Assembly (NCBI GenBank): GCA_028823075.1
Contig: JAPKCE010000040.1
Location: 1-10,609 of the forward strand
Direction of reading: 5' to 3'
DNA: 10,609 bases
From: Myxococcota bacterium
Lineage (GTDB): Bacteria; Myxococcota; UBA4151
Numbering within the stretch: position 1 is the first letter of the stretch; the number at the start of each line of letters is the position of its first letter. The position numbers and the translations under genes are program-made. Below the pieces are notes generated by a model, which searched no databases, had not been told where the DNA came from, and saw nothing but the letters and a program-made list of their open reading frames with translations. This document shows positions 1 to 7,217 of this stretch, piece after piece.

Positions 1-565
1 GGAAGACCATGCCAGAGCCGCTCAAATCGCACAGGCCTTCGATAAGGCCAGAAGCGACAGGGTCGACTGCGTCCATGCGCTCGAGCACCTGACGCAACAA
101 CTCCTCGATGACGCGCAGGCGTTTTTCCAAATAATCGCCGAGTTGGGTCTTGGGTGCTGCCACCGCCTCGCTGCTGAGCCGCTTGCGCAGCCCCACCGCA
201 TCACGGATTTTGAATTCAAGGCCCTCGGTCTCGCCCGCAGCCACTGAACGCCACGAATAGCGCAGCAGACTTTCAACACGGGCGAAGCGACGGTTGGAAC
301 GACCATCACCGGCCGCTTCGCGCAAAACCAAATTAGCGCTCTGCTCGTCGCCGCTCATATACAAGCCACGACGGCGAATATCGCGACCGATAATAAGAAA
401 CACATCGCCCTTGTTGAAGGGGTTGCGACCTTCGAGAGTCCAGGAAATACGCAAGGCATCGCTGCCCTTTGCCGCCAACACCCGACCAGCGATCTGCACC
501 GCGGCCATCGACCCACTTCTGGGTACCACCACCACGCGATCGCCTACCTGCAGTTGATTGCTCAT
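1..565 (-). CDS. PilZ-domain protein with a helical insert (3' end outside window)
   Basis: Not found as a start-to-stop frame because it has no stop inside the window. Reading leftwards from ATG 565 gives 188 residues without interruption. Residues 1-80 look like a beta-rich YcgR-N-type domain. R92-xxx-R96 (RRFAR) and D180-x-S182-xx-G185 (DLSGSG) match the two c-di-GMP-binding motifs of PilZ domains. Between them, about residues 125-168 form a charged, leucine-rich helical stretch that would suit a coiled coil, so the motifs are about 84 residues apart instead of the usual few tens. Helical insertions are known in tetrameric PilZ proteins of xanthomonads. The start is supported by GGAG 8 bases upstream. 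Beside filament genes, a role as a c-di-GMP-responsive motility regulator is a reasonable inference. It lies 100 bp downstream of pseC and could be its own unit. The C-terminus is unseen, so domain order is incomplete. Confidence 0.72.
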   Translation of the reverse strand, partial: MSNQLQVGDRVVVVPRSGSMAAVQIAGRVLAAKGSDALRISWTLEGRNPFNKGDVFLIIGRDIRRRGLYMSGDEQSANLVLREAAGDGRSNRRFARVESLLRYSWRSVAAGETEGLEFKIRDAVGLRKRLSSEAVAAPKTQLGDYLEKRLRVIEELLRQVLERMDAVDPVASGLIEGLCDLSGSGMVF

Positions 566-665
566 GCTGTTCACTCCGCTTTGCTGCATGACCTATGCAA
601 ACAAGGCTTTCAACCGTAATTTGTTCGACCCTGCGGGTGAACGCAATGGTCCTCAGAAAAGACTG
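566..665 (-). other. pseC-PilZ gene spacer with a small hairpin
   Basis: The 100 bp gap contains a hairpin at 623-642 (GTTC, one bulged base, ACCC, three-base loop, GGGTGAAC). On the minus strand it is followed by CAAATTACGG, not a T tract, so it is not a convincing intrinsic terminator. No promoter with recognisable sigma-70, sigma-28 or sigma-54 elements could be identified. Whether the PilZ gene is co-transcribed with pseC is therefore open. Confidence 0.4.
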
Positions 666-1796
666 TTACAGGAGACTCTTCAAAGTCTCGGTGACCTTTG
701 TCACCTGTTGCAAAGTTAAGGTCTCAAACAAGGGCAAGGTGATCTGAGAGGCGCAATAGCTTTCGGCGCCGGGACAAGTCCCCTCAAGCCCGGGCAGAAG
801 CTCCTTGTAAACCGGCTGCAGATGGGCTGCGGGGTAATGATGAGCGACACCGATGCCCGCCTCGCGCAGAGATGAAATCAATGGCCAGCGGCGCTCCGAT
901 GCCACTAAAATACTGACCAAATGCCAGGCAGATTGACTCCCTTTCGGCGGGCGTACGAGACGAAGACCTGTGACCCCGTCGAGCTGTTCTTGATAGGCCG
1001 CGGCCAGACCGCGCCGTAGCGCTAATTTTTCGTCGATGCGCGCCAACTGACTGCGGCCAAGCGCCGCATGAAGATCAGACAGGCGGTAATTGTAGCCCAC
1101 GGCGTCGACGCTATAATCGCTCGGACTGCCCGGTGCACGGGTCATAGCATGGCTGCGCAAATGGCGTATTTGTGCTAACAGTTCAAGATCATGACTCGCT
1201 ACAGCACCGCCCTCGGCGGCGGCGATAAGCTTGACGGGATGAAAGCTAAACATAGTCGCCAGAACGCGCTCGCAGGCGCCTACATTTTGACCGTCCGAGT
1301 CCACACCGCCCAAACTGTGGGCGGCGTCGCGAATCAGCGGAACGGCATAGAGATCAAGCAGGTCCGCTAGGTCTTGAATCGGCGCGCTGTGGCCATTGAG
1401 ATCGACTGCTACCACCGCAGCGATCACGGCTTGGTGGTCGCGCGCCGCTTCGAGCAATTGAGCAACCGATTCGCAACAGATCAACCCGGTCAACGGGTCG
1501 ACATCGGCGAAGACCGGCCGGTAGCCGGCATAGACTCCCGCCTGAATCGTCGCCACAAAGGTACTCGACGGGCAGATCCACCAGGCACCGGGCGGTGCAC
1601 CGAGACTCTCGGCGACCAGGTGTAAAGCGGTCGTTCCGCTTGAGGTACAGACGACTTCAGGGGCGCCACAAACCCTGGCCAAGTCCTCTTCAAAAGCAGC
1701 GACAGTGGGGCCGCCCGTTAGCCAGCCCGTATCCAAAACCTCGAGCAAAGCCTCGCGATCGGCGGGGTGCAGGTCATGCTTTCCGTACGGGATCAT
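666..1796 (-). CDS. pseC: PseC-type UDP-sugar PLP aminotransferase
   Basis: A 376-residue member of the DegT/DnrJ/EryC1/StrS aminotransferase family. By family knowledge, PseC transfers an amino group from glutamate to C4 of the keto sugar made by PseB, giving UDP-4-amino-4,6-dideoxy-N-acetyl-beta-L-altrosamine. The N-terminus IPYGKHDLHPAD and GWLTGGPTVAAFE resemble PseC. SSGTTALHL at 52-60 is the cofactor phosphate-binding region, D157 in RDAAH should contact the PLP ring nitrogen, and K189 in FSFHPVK is the expected Schiff-base lysine. SFHPVK is a hallmark of PseC as against other sugar transaminases, although ArnB and PglE relatives cannot be fully excluded. Its ATG overlaps the pseB stop as ATGA, indicating translational coupling with pseB. 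Full length for the family. Confidence 0.87.
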   Translation of the reverse strand: MIPYGKHDLHPADREALLEVLDTGWLTGGPTVAAFEEDLARVCGAPEVVCTSSGTTALHLVAESLGAPPGAWWICPSSTFVATIQAGVYAGYRPVFADVDPLTGLICCESVAQLLEAARDHQAVIAAVVAVDLNGHSAPIQDLADLLDLYAVPLIRDAAHSLGGVDSDGQNVGACERVLATMFSFHPVKLIAAAEGGAVASHDLELLAQIRHLRSHAMTRAPGSPSDYSVDAVGYNYRLSDLHAALGRSQLARIDEKLALRRGLAAAYQEQLDGVTGLRLVRPPKGSQSAWHLVSILVASERRWPLISSLREAGIGVAHHYPAAHLQPVYKELLPGLEGTCPGAESYCASQITLPLFETLTLQQVTKVTETLKSLL

Positions 1797-2761
1797 AGAC
1801 CGGCTAGGCGACGAAGTTCGGCGACGCTAAGCCATTTTTCATTGGCGTCCGAAGTGTAACAAAACCCTTCGGGCACGCGAGTTCCTCGACTCATATCAGG
1901 CGTATACCATTCAAATTCTGGTAAGATGGCATAGCGCTCACCCATGTCGATCACCGAGCGCGCGTCGTCTTCACCGATCATCGCCTCATGCAGTTTCTCG
2001 CCTGGGCGAATGCCAATGCTGCGGATAGGTTGCCCGGGGCAGAGCGCTTCGGCGAGATCGATGATGCGCATCGAAGGGATTTTCGGCACGAAAATTTCGC
2101 CGCCTTGCATCTGCTCAAAACTGTCCATCACCAGCTTCACAGCGTTTTCGATTGTGATCCAAAACCTCGTCATACGCGCGTCGGTGATGGGCACCTCACC
2201 GCCTTCGGCCGCGAGGTGCTTGAAAAGTGGCACGACAGAACCGCGAGAACCCGAGACGTTACCGTAGCGAACCACTGCGAAGCGCGTCTGCGAAGCGCCG
2301 GCATAGGCATTTCCCGCAACAAACAGCTTATCCGAGCAAAGCTTGGTCGCTCCGTAGAGGTTGATCGGGTTACAGGCTTTATCAGTGGACAAGGCCACCA
2401 GTCTTTTAACCCCGCAGTCCAAAGCCGCCTCAATCACATTCTGAGCGCCGAGGACGTTTGTTTTAATGCATTCAAAAGGGTTGTATTCAGCTGCTGGAAC
2501 CTGCTTCAGCGCAGCCGCGTGGATGACGTAGTCCACACCGTTAAAAGCGCGCCGCATACGCTCCAGGTCGCGTACGTTACCGATGAAAAACCGCATGCGC
2601 TTATCAGCGCCAAAACGCTGCCGCATCTCGTGCTGCTTTAGCTCATCTCTACTGTAGATAATGAGGCGTCGTAGACCGGTATTTTCGAGCAGGTATTTAG
2701 ACAGGGCATTGCCCAAACTTCCCGTACCACCGGTGATAAGAAGAGATGCGCCATCAAACAT
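1793..2761 (-). CDS. pseB: PseB-type UDP-GlcNAc 4,6-dehydratase (inverting)
   Basis: A 322-residue extended short-chain dehydrogenase. By family knowledge, it removes water from UDP-GlcNAc and inverts C5, producing the 4-keto-6-deoxy-L-arabino sugar: the first step towards pseudaminic acid. The sequence shows an NAD(P)-binding glycine motif GGTGSLG at 11-17, STDKA at 125-129 with D127 and K128 matching the FlaA1/PseB catalytic pair, and Y136-xxx-K140 (YGATK). SRDELKQHEM, HAAALKQVP and TRFWITI are also typical of this family. The frame is open up to 2830, but ATG 2761 is chosen because it places the glycine motif at the normal distance from the N-terminus and overlaps the maf stop by 8 bases (ATGTTTGA). 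The extension would add an arginine-rich segment that only mirrors maf sequence. Length is close to Helicobacter PseB. Confidence 0.92.
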   Translation of the reverse strand: MFDGASLLITGGTGSLGNALSKYLLENTGLRRLIIYSRDELKQHEMRQRFGADKRMRFFIGNVRDLERMRRAFNGVDYVIHAAALKQVPAAEYNPFECIKTNVLGAQNVIEAALDCGVKRLVALSTDKACNPINLYGATKLCSDKLFVAGNAYAGASQTRFAVVRYGNVSGSRGSVVPLFKHLAAEGGEVPITDARMTRFWITIENAVKLVMDSFEQMQGGEIFVPKIPSMRIIDLAEALCPGQPIRSIGIRPGEKLHEAMIGEDDARSVIDMGERYAILPEFEWYTPDMSRGTRVPEGFCYTSDANEKWLSVAELRRLAGL

Positions 2762-5159
2762 TATGCTTCTCCCGAACTTTTTTGGCTGCCGCTTCGTAAA
2801 GCGGGCGAAGACCCTTCGCAGCCTCCTCAAGGGCAGCTAAGAGCTGCTGATAATGCATTAGATTGTGACGCATTAGGGCTTTCGGGTCATCAACAAGATA
2901 TTGGGCCTCGCGTTCAAAACGTTGCGAACGTTTGTTTTGTGCCGCCATCCAGCGGCCATTAAAGACATGGTCGTTGGTTAACACCTCATTGGCCTTTTTC
3001 GCTCGGCGAGCGGCCGACCGACCGCGACGCTGCAAGCCAGCCTCATCGCCCACCTTGAAACAGGCGACCGCGGCGCGCGCTGCTTGCAACCCTTTTGCCG
3101 CGCTCTTTTCCGCTTCTTCCATATCAACAACACTATCGTCCAAAGACCGAACGACTTCTGTCCAATCAATAACGGGTAAAGCGTCTGCCGGAGCTAATAT
3201 AGCGCCCGACGTCTCTTTATCGGCAAGGGGAGCGAGTTGCTCAACGACCTCGGCCAGGGTCAATTGATCGGTACCACGAATACGCGCACCACCTTCGGTA
3301 GCGTTAATGTAACGACGATCGTTGAATTTATGATGACTAATGGACAGTTCAAACTGGTCTCGGAAAACATTGTACTGAGCAATGGTTTGAACTTTACCGC
3401 CGTTGTAACCATCGATCTCGATATGCTGCTGAGTTGGTGTGCTTCCCTCGCAACCGTCAGTGTACTGTTTGCCATCCTCCAGAGCGAGATCTAGGCCAAT
3501 AAACACAATCGGGTCGCAGCCCATTTGGTTTAAAGCCCACATCGCAATATGCGTACAACTTGACGCCACTATACTCAGGGACCGCAGCGACTCGTCGTTG
3601 CGCAAACGGCGACCAATTTCTCCGTCATGCACAACCCAGTGCTGAGCCGCCGGCTGAGCGACCACATTGGGGTGGGTAGATTCATGCAAAAACAAAGAGG
3701 TGCGAGTTGGGTCCGAACCCTCAAAATGGGACGAAATATCGTTTGCTTCAATGGCCACGGTTAGCTCGGGGTCAACACCCAAATCCTGGAGCTTTCCGAG
3801 AACATGGCTGACACCGACAACCACACCTTTTTTGGCAAACTCACGCACCAAATCAACATTCTTAGCCAAGCTCGGGCCCGGTGCAACTAACAAACCGGGC
3901 AAGCCCTTGCGTATATCCTTTAGTCGATGAGCGTCGGGTTGGTCGAGAAGGCTTGCTACGTTTGACAAGGCATTAAGAGTCCACTGGCGGCCGCGTGATG
4001 CCCCTGTAAACCCCTCCATTTTCAGGGTCAATTCGGTGTGACCGCTTTCCTCGTGAAGCTCCTCATAAAGCGCGGGGTCAACTTGAAGTAAATTCGGGCT
4101 GCTCAAGCGACGTATTTGATCTTGGTGAACAAAACAACTGCGCAGAGTCCAACGATATTCGTCTACGGTGGTGCACAATCGGATATTGGAAGCAGCGACC
4201 AATTCCGTCCAATCCACGCAGTGAAGTTCGGCTGCAAAAGCAGCAAGGTCAGGACGCACAAAAATCTGAGGTCGCAAGTCCATTTCGTCGAGTAAAAGTG
4301 TATGCGCCAAATTGCCGGCGACACCCCAAGTGGCAGCACTGTCCCACTTTTCGGGAGCAGCATCACCTATATGTTGCTTTGCGATCCTTTGGAGGTCTTT
4401 AGCAGGCTCGACAACCGACCACATTCTCTGGCCGTTCACCCGGGGGGCGCGCAATTTTGATGGCCCTTCATCAATCGAATAGCGAAGTTCGTCGCGCTGA
4501 TCCCAAGCTGCTTCAATTTGCGATATCAGATTCGGAAAGCGCCCGTCTAAAGCCTTTAGATTGGACGCATACATCGCAGCAGAATCAAGTTCTGGGCCCG
4601 GCTCGCTAGGAGGGGCTTCAAGCTTTCGGCCGGGCTCAAGGAAACACAGCAAGGAGCGCAGCGCGATGAGCCACTCAAAGCGAAGAGCATCTGCTAAACA
4701 CACAAAATCCCGATTTCGAACCGCAAGCGTAACGACGGTTTCCGCGCCCACCATCATGGTCTGAACCACCTCTAATGAAGCCTGTAAATCGGCATTAAAG
4801 TGCTGTTTTATATCCAGCAGTTCAACCAGGATTTCTTTCGGTTTTTGCATCAACTCGTCGATGAGCTTAACTGGCGTTTCATCGCTGGTCATAACCGCTA
4901 AACCGGTTGCAATCTCAGGGAGTCGCTGAAGACAGATGGAAACCTGGCGCGCAGCTTCATCGAGCCACCCATCAAAAGTGTACAAATCGAGCCGCTCACC
5001 AACCCATTGCTGACGTTCCAGCAGTTCGTCAAAGGTCGTATCAACCTTATCAATACGAGTGCAAACGACATGCGCCATTTGCTCGTCACTTAGCAACTGA
5101 GCGAGATCATCCCCAACAATCGCTTGACCGACAAGTTCGCTGTCGAAATAGACGTCCAT
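2754..5159 (-). CDS. maf: Maf/DUF115 motility-associated flagellin glycosyltransferase
   Basis: An 801-residue cytoplasmic protein of the motility associated factor family (MptE-like/DUF115 central domain). In Campylobacter, Aeromonas and Magnetospirillum, Maf proteins are needed for O-glycosylation of flagellin with nonulosonic acids. The central domain spans roughly residues 410-640. GLLVAPGPSL at 422-431 is the nucleotide-binding glycine/serine motif, followed by GVDPELTVAIE at 461-471, SCTHIAMWALNQMGCDP at 534-550 and FIGLDLAL at 553-560. The C-terminal 130 residues are rich in Ala, Glu, Lys and Arg and look helical; the N-terminal 400 are poorly conserved in the family and less interpretable. 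ATG 5159 is preferred because GGGAG lies 7 bases upstream; GTG 5189 is an alternative. It is placed between the fliT-like gene and pseB, which supports a sugar-transfer role. I see no signal peptide or membrane segment. Confidence 0.9.
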   Translation of the reverse strand: MDVYFDSELVGQAIVGDDLAQLLSDEQMAHVVCTRIDKVDTTFDELLERQQWVGERLDLYTFDGWLDEAARQVSICLQRLPEIATGLAVMTSDETPVKLIDELMQKPKEILVELLDIKQHFNADLQASLEVVQTMMVGAETVVTLAVRNRDFVCLADALRFEWLIALRSLLCFLEPGRKLEAPPSEPGPELDSAAMYASNLKALDGRFPNLISQIEAAWDQRDELRYSIDEGPSKLRAPRVNGQRMWSVVEPAKDLQRIAKQHIGDAAPEKWDSAATWGVAGNLAHTLLLDEMDLRPQIFVRPDLAAFAAELHCVDWTELVAASNIRLCTTVDEYRWTLRSCFVHQDQIRRLSSPNLLQVDPALYEELHEESGHTELTLKMEGFTGASRGRQWTLNALSNVASLLDQPDAHRLKDIRKGLPGLLVAPGPSLAKNVDLVREFAKKGVVVGVSHVLGKLQDLGVDPELTVAIEANDISSHFEGSDPTRTSLFLHESTHPNVVAQPAAQHWVVHDGEIGRRLRNDESLRSLSIVASSCTHIAMWALNQMGCDPIVFIGLDLALEDGKQYTDGCEGSTPTQQHIEIDGYNGGKVQTIAQYNVFRDQFELSISHHKFNDRRYINATEGGARIRGTDQLTLAEVVEQLAPLADKETSGAILAPADALPVIDWTEVVRSLDDSVVDMEEAEKSAAKGLQAARAAVACFKVGDEAGLQRRGRSAARRAKKANEVLTNDHVFNGRWMAAQNKRSQRFEREAQYLVDDPKALMRHNLMHYQQLLAALEEAAKGLRPLYEAAAKKVREKHNV

Positions 5160-5204
5160 AGATGATCTCCCAGTTAATGCCATCGACACGCCTATTCGAT
5201 CTAT

Positions 5205-5534
5205 TTAGCCACTTCCCCAATCTCCACCTTTAGGTCGCGGGTACATAACACCGCTGTACCTTTGAACCTTCTGAAGACGGCTTCCCGAGGCGACGATTGA
5301 TTGGCGCCTATTCTGCATTAATTGGATTAGTTCTTGGTCGAGCTTGAGCAAGGAATCAAGCAGCTCCTCAGCACATTCGCTGCGGTCCGGCTGATGATCC
5401 GCCATGTAGCGTGAACGCTCCTCGTATATTTGCGCTGCCATATCGAAATCAGCCCGATTAAGTGCCGAATGCATGGCCTTCGCAAGCTCGAACAGGTGGC
5501 GAACGTATTCGTTTTTGATCACGCTAATTCTCAT
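5205..5534 (-). CDS. Small helical FliT-like protein
   Basis: A 109-residue, mostly alpha-helical protein. Helices are suggested at about 5-25, 30-48 and 53-85, with a Gly/Pro/Arg-rich tail (PRPKGGDWGSG) at 99-109. Length, helical pattern and position next to flagellin, flaG and maf genes fit FliT-type export chaperones, which bind FliD and in enterics also FlhDC. There is no diagnostic motif, so this rests mainly on context. ATG 5534 is chosen because the frame upstream runs through a terminator hairpin. Its ribosome-binding site is poor (GGA 6 bases upstream). A four-codon frame (ATG 5546, MESP) ends in a TGA that overlaps the start as ATGA and might couple translation. Separated from maf by 45 bp. 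It could instead be an unrelated small flagellar accessory protein. Confidence 0.48.
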   Translation of the reverse strand: MRISVIKNEYVRHLFELAKAMHSALNRADFDMAAQIYEERSRYMADHQPDRSECAEELLDSLLKLDQELIQLMQNRRQSIVASGSRLQKVQRYSGVMYPRPKGGDWGSG

Positions 5535-5557
5535 GGGGATTCCATGGCACGCCGACC

Positions 5558-5593
5558 AAAAAAGACCTAGGGGCGCCAAACGGCGCCCCTAGG
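5558..5593 (-). terminator. Rho-independent terminator after flaG
   Basis: A perfect 12 bp GC-rich stem (5566-5577 CCTAGGGGCGCC pairing with 5582-5593) with a 4-base AAAC loop. On the minus strand it is followed by TC and then six T residues (5558-5563 are A on the plus strand). It lies 18 bases past the flaG stop and ends 23 bases before the fliT-like start codon. Strong by stem and T-tract criteria. Confidence 0.93.
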
Positions 5594-5611
5594 CCTTCAT
5601 CGCCTATTGAT

Positions 5612-5992
5612 TTAGGCTAAAGTGGAAATGATAAGTCCTTTTCCTTCCATCAAGTTACGCCTCATATCGAGCCATTCCTTGCCTGGAATCTGACGAATCG
5701 TCTCACCCGTATCCCTGTCGATCAAACGAATAATCGCTGGATCTAGACCGTCTTGGGGCTCCATCTGGATGTCTACCCCGTTCTGATCTAGCTGGGAACG
5801 CACCTCAGCAACTTCAACCTTTAGACGCTCCAACTGCACCGGCCCTAAAGCCCCATCTTTCGCCGTGTCCGAAGCCACGACAGGGGCGGGAGCTTCAGCT
5901 CGCTGGCTCTTCGCCTCGACAGCACCAGGCTGTCCAAGGCGAGGAGCACGACTAGGCATCAGTGTAGCTTGGAGGCTTGCAGGATCAGCCAT
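5612..5992 (-). CDS. flaG: FlaG family flagellar protein
   Basis: A 126-residue protein. In Campylobacter and Aeromonas, loss of FlaG alters filament length, but the mechanism is not settled. The conserved FlaG domain occupies about residues 52-125, with the family core IRLIDRDTGETIRQIP at 88-103 and the following EWLDMRRNLMEGKGLI. The first 50 residues are a low-complexity Ala/Pro/Ser stretch typical of this family and probably disordered. A very strong Shine-Dalgarno AAAGGAGGTGA sits just before ATG 5992. The gene starts 37 bp after the fla3 stop with no terminator between, so fla3 and flaG are likely one transcript. The strong terminator at 5558-5593 closes that unit. Confidence 0.92.
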   Translation of the reverse strand: MADPASLQATLMPSRAPRLGQPGAVEAKSQRAEAPAPVVASDTAKDGALGPVQLERLKVEVAEVRSQLDQNGVDIQMEPQDGLDPAIIRLIDRDTGETIRQIPGKEWLDMRRNLMEGKGLIISTLA

Positions 5993-6029
5993 GATTCACC
6001 TCCTTTATAGCGCTACGCTAATCGCTCAT

Positions 6030-6863
6030 CTAGCCCAGCAGCGACAAAGCTGCTTGCGGCGAGCTGTTGGCCTGCGACAGAATCGCAGTACCCGACTGGA
6101 TGAGAATCTGCGAACGCGTGAACTTGGCCGTTTCAGAGGCGAAGTCAACGTCGCGGATTCGGCTGTTCGCCGAAACCGAGTTCTCAATGTCGGCGTCCAA
6201 GTTGCCAATGGCACGCTCCAAACGGTTCTGGGTAGAACCTAGTTTTGAACGGTATGAGTTCAATACACTCAGCGCACCGTCGATCTTAGTCAGCATCGAC
6301 GCGGCCGCTGCGATGCTGGCGACATCACCGGATAAGCCCATACCGTCTCCGCCGGCACTGGCAATGAAGTTGCCGGTCATTACTACCGAAATGCGATTAT
6401 TGGCGTCGTTATCCATACCAACCTGAAAGATCAGTCCCGTGGACGCAGACAGCAAATTCTTACCGTTGTAAGTGGTGCTTTCACCAATACGAGTGATCTC
6501 AACCTTGAGTTGCTGGAACTCGAGATTTGAGTTGCCTCGATCAGAGTCACTCAGCGTATCATTGCTTGATCGAACGGCGAGTTCACGCATACGGTCAAGC
6601 ATGCCACGAACCTGCTCCACACCACCTTCAGCGGTTTGGATCAGCGAAATACCTTCTTGGGCATTCTGACGCGCGGCACTCTGTGCCTTAATTCGATGCT
6701 CCATAACTGTTGATACAGCCATGCCAGCAGAATCATCAGCAGCCTTATTGATTCGGCTACCGGAAGCTAGTTTTTCAAGTGAACTGTTAAAGTCGCCCTG
6801 GCTTTTGTTCAAACGGTTTTGAGCAAAGACAGACTGGGGATTACTTCTTACTACAAGTGCCAT
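6030..6863 (-). CDS. Flagellin 3 (core-only filament subunit)
   Basis: A 277-residue flagellin, secreted by the flagellar type III system and polymerised as the filament. The N-terminal D0/D1 (residues 1-140, ending near TYNGKNLL) and C-terminal D1/D0 (about 185-277, with LNSYRSKLGSTQNRLERAI and NSRIRDVDFASETAKFTR) are complete. The segment between them is only about 45 residues, so there is no D2/D3 outer domain. RMRELAV at 91-97 corresponds to the conserved TLR5-recognised D1 motif. There is no cysteine. ATG 6863 has AAGGAGGAATC directly upstream; the longer reading frame back to 6953 is rejected. Central DNA is almost identical to fla2 (102 bp exact at 6205-6306), but residues 16-60 differ strongly. 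N-terminal deviations such as KSQGDFNSSLEKLASG make it the least canonical of the three. Likely co-transcribed with flaG. Confidence 0.97.
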   Translation of the reverse strand: MALVVRSNPQSVFAQNRLNKSQGDFNSSLEKLASGSRINKAADDSAGMAVSTVMEHRIKAQSAARQNAQEGISLIQTAEGGVEQVRGMLDRMRELAVRSSNDTLSDSDRGNSNLEFQQLKVEITRIGESTTYNGKNLLSASTGLIFQVGMDNDANNRISVVMTGNFIASAGGDGMGLSGDVASIAAAASMLTKIDGALSVLNSYRSKLGSTQNRLERAIGNLDADIENSVSANSRIRDVDFASETAKFTRSQILIQSGTAILSQANSSPQAALSLLG

Positions 6864-6977
6864 GATTCCTCCTTGGAAAGGCGTTGCTCTCAAATCCTTT
6901 GAGAGCGTTTCTGTATGGTTGTGTTGATCTTGCTGGGGTTCAAGGGCTTGCAAGCAACGGTTTGCGTTTTGCCCGAC

Positions 6978-7004
6978 TCAAAGCGGCGCTCGCCAGCGCG
7001 GCTT
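6978..7004 (-). promoter_or_regulatory. Weak candidate sigma-28 promoter upstream of flagellin 3
   Basis: On the minus strand, CAAAGCCG, an 11-base spacer and GCCGCTTT resemble the flagellar sigma-28 pattern TAAAGTTT, 11 bases, GCCGATAA. The -35 core AAAG and the -10 core GCCG match with exact spacing, but the remaining -10 bases do not, and the same bases form an inverted repeat, which could produce the match by chance. If real, the leader would be about 110 bases long. No comparable element was found at the same place before fla1 or fla2, which lowers confidence. Confidence 0.2.
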
Positions 7005-7005
7005 T
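6980..7005. repeat. Imperfect inverted repeat in flagellin 3 leader
   Basis: AAAGCGGCGCT at 6980-6990 and AGCGCGGCTTT at 6995-7005 are inverted copies with a single mismatch around a 4-base loop. On the minus strand no T tract follows, so it is not an intrinsic terminator. It may be a transcript structure or an operator-like site. Confidence 0.6.
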
Positions 7006-7150
7006 GTAACCTATATAACCTCCTCTTTCGTCTGGGGACAGATGAACCTTCAACCAGATAGTGAGGTGCGTCACAAACAAAGTCAAGTGAAGCACCTAAA
7101 AATACTGCCATTTTGTGCCGAAGCCGGTCATTTAGCGGGTGGCCCTAGGC

Positions 7151-7200
7151 AAAAAAACCAAGAAGGCGCCCAGAACCGAAGCTCTGGGCACCCCCCTTGG
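7151..7200 (-). terminator. Rho-independent terminator after flagellin 2
   Basis: On the minus strand a long stem starts with CCAAG at 7200 and ends with CTTGG at 7158. The inner core GCCCAGA/TCTGGGC is perfect, the middle part pairs with G-U wobbles and one bulged G, and the loop is GCTTCGGT. Seven T residues follow directly (7151-7157 are A on the plus strand). It begins 17 bases after the fla2 stop, so fla2 is likely a transcript that ends here, separate from fla3-flaG. Confidence 0.9.
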
Positions 7201-7217
7201 CTGATCCCGCTGCGGCG

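Larger units (their letters stand above)
6864..7150 (-). other. Leader region of flagellin 3
   Basis: About 290 bp between the fla2 terminator and the fla3 start. Immediately before the gene is the Shine-Dalgarno AAGGAGGAATC. At 6980-7005 there is an inverted repeat of 11 bp with one mismatch and a 4-base loop. GGTTA TATA GGTTA, a short direct repeat, lies beside it on the minus strand (7007-7020). A possible sigma-28 promoter overlaps the hairpin (see separate entry). A 73-codon minus frame (6890-7111) crosses the region but has no ribosome-binding site and no recognisable content, so I consider the region non-coding. Confidence 0.5.

Noticed and set aside
1988..2641. A 217-codon plus-strand frame
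   Set aside because: It is antisense to pseB, whose catalytic motifs are intact in the minus frame; no start signal or family resemblance.
2762..2830. N-terminal extension of PseB to 2830
   Set aside because: The extension is encoded inside the maf C-terminus in another frame, is Arg-rich, and would displace the NAD-binding glycine motif from its usual position near the N-terminus.
6890..7111. A 73-codon minus-strand frame in the fla3 leader
   Set aside because: No ribosome-binding site before its ATG, no recognisable motif, and it overlaps an inverted repeat.
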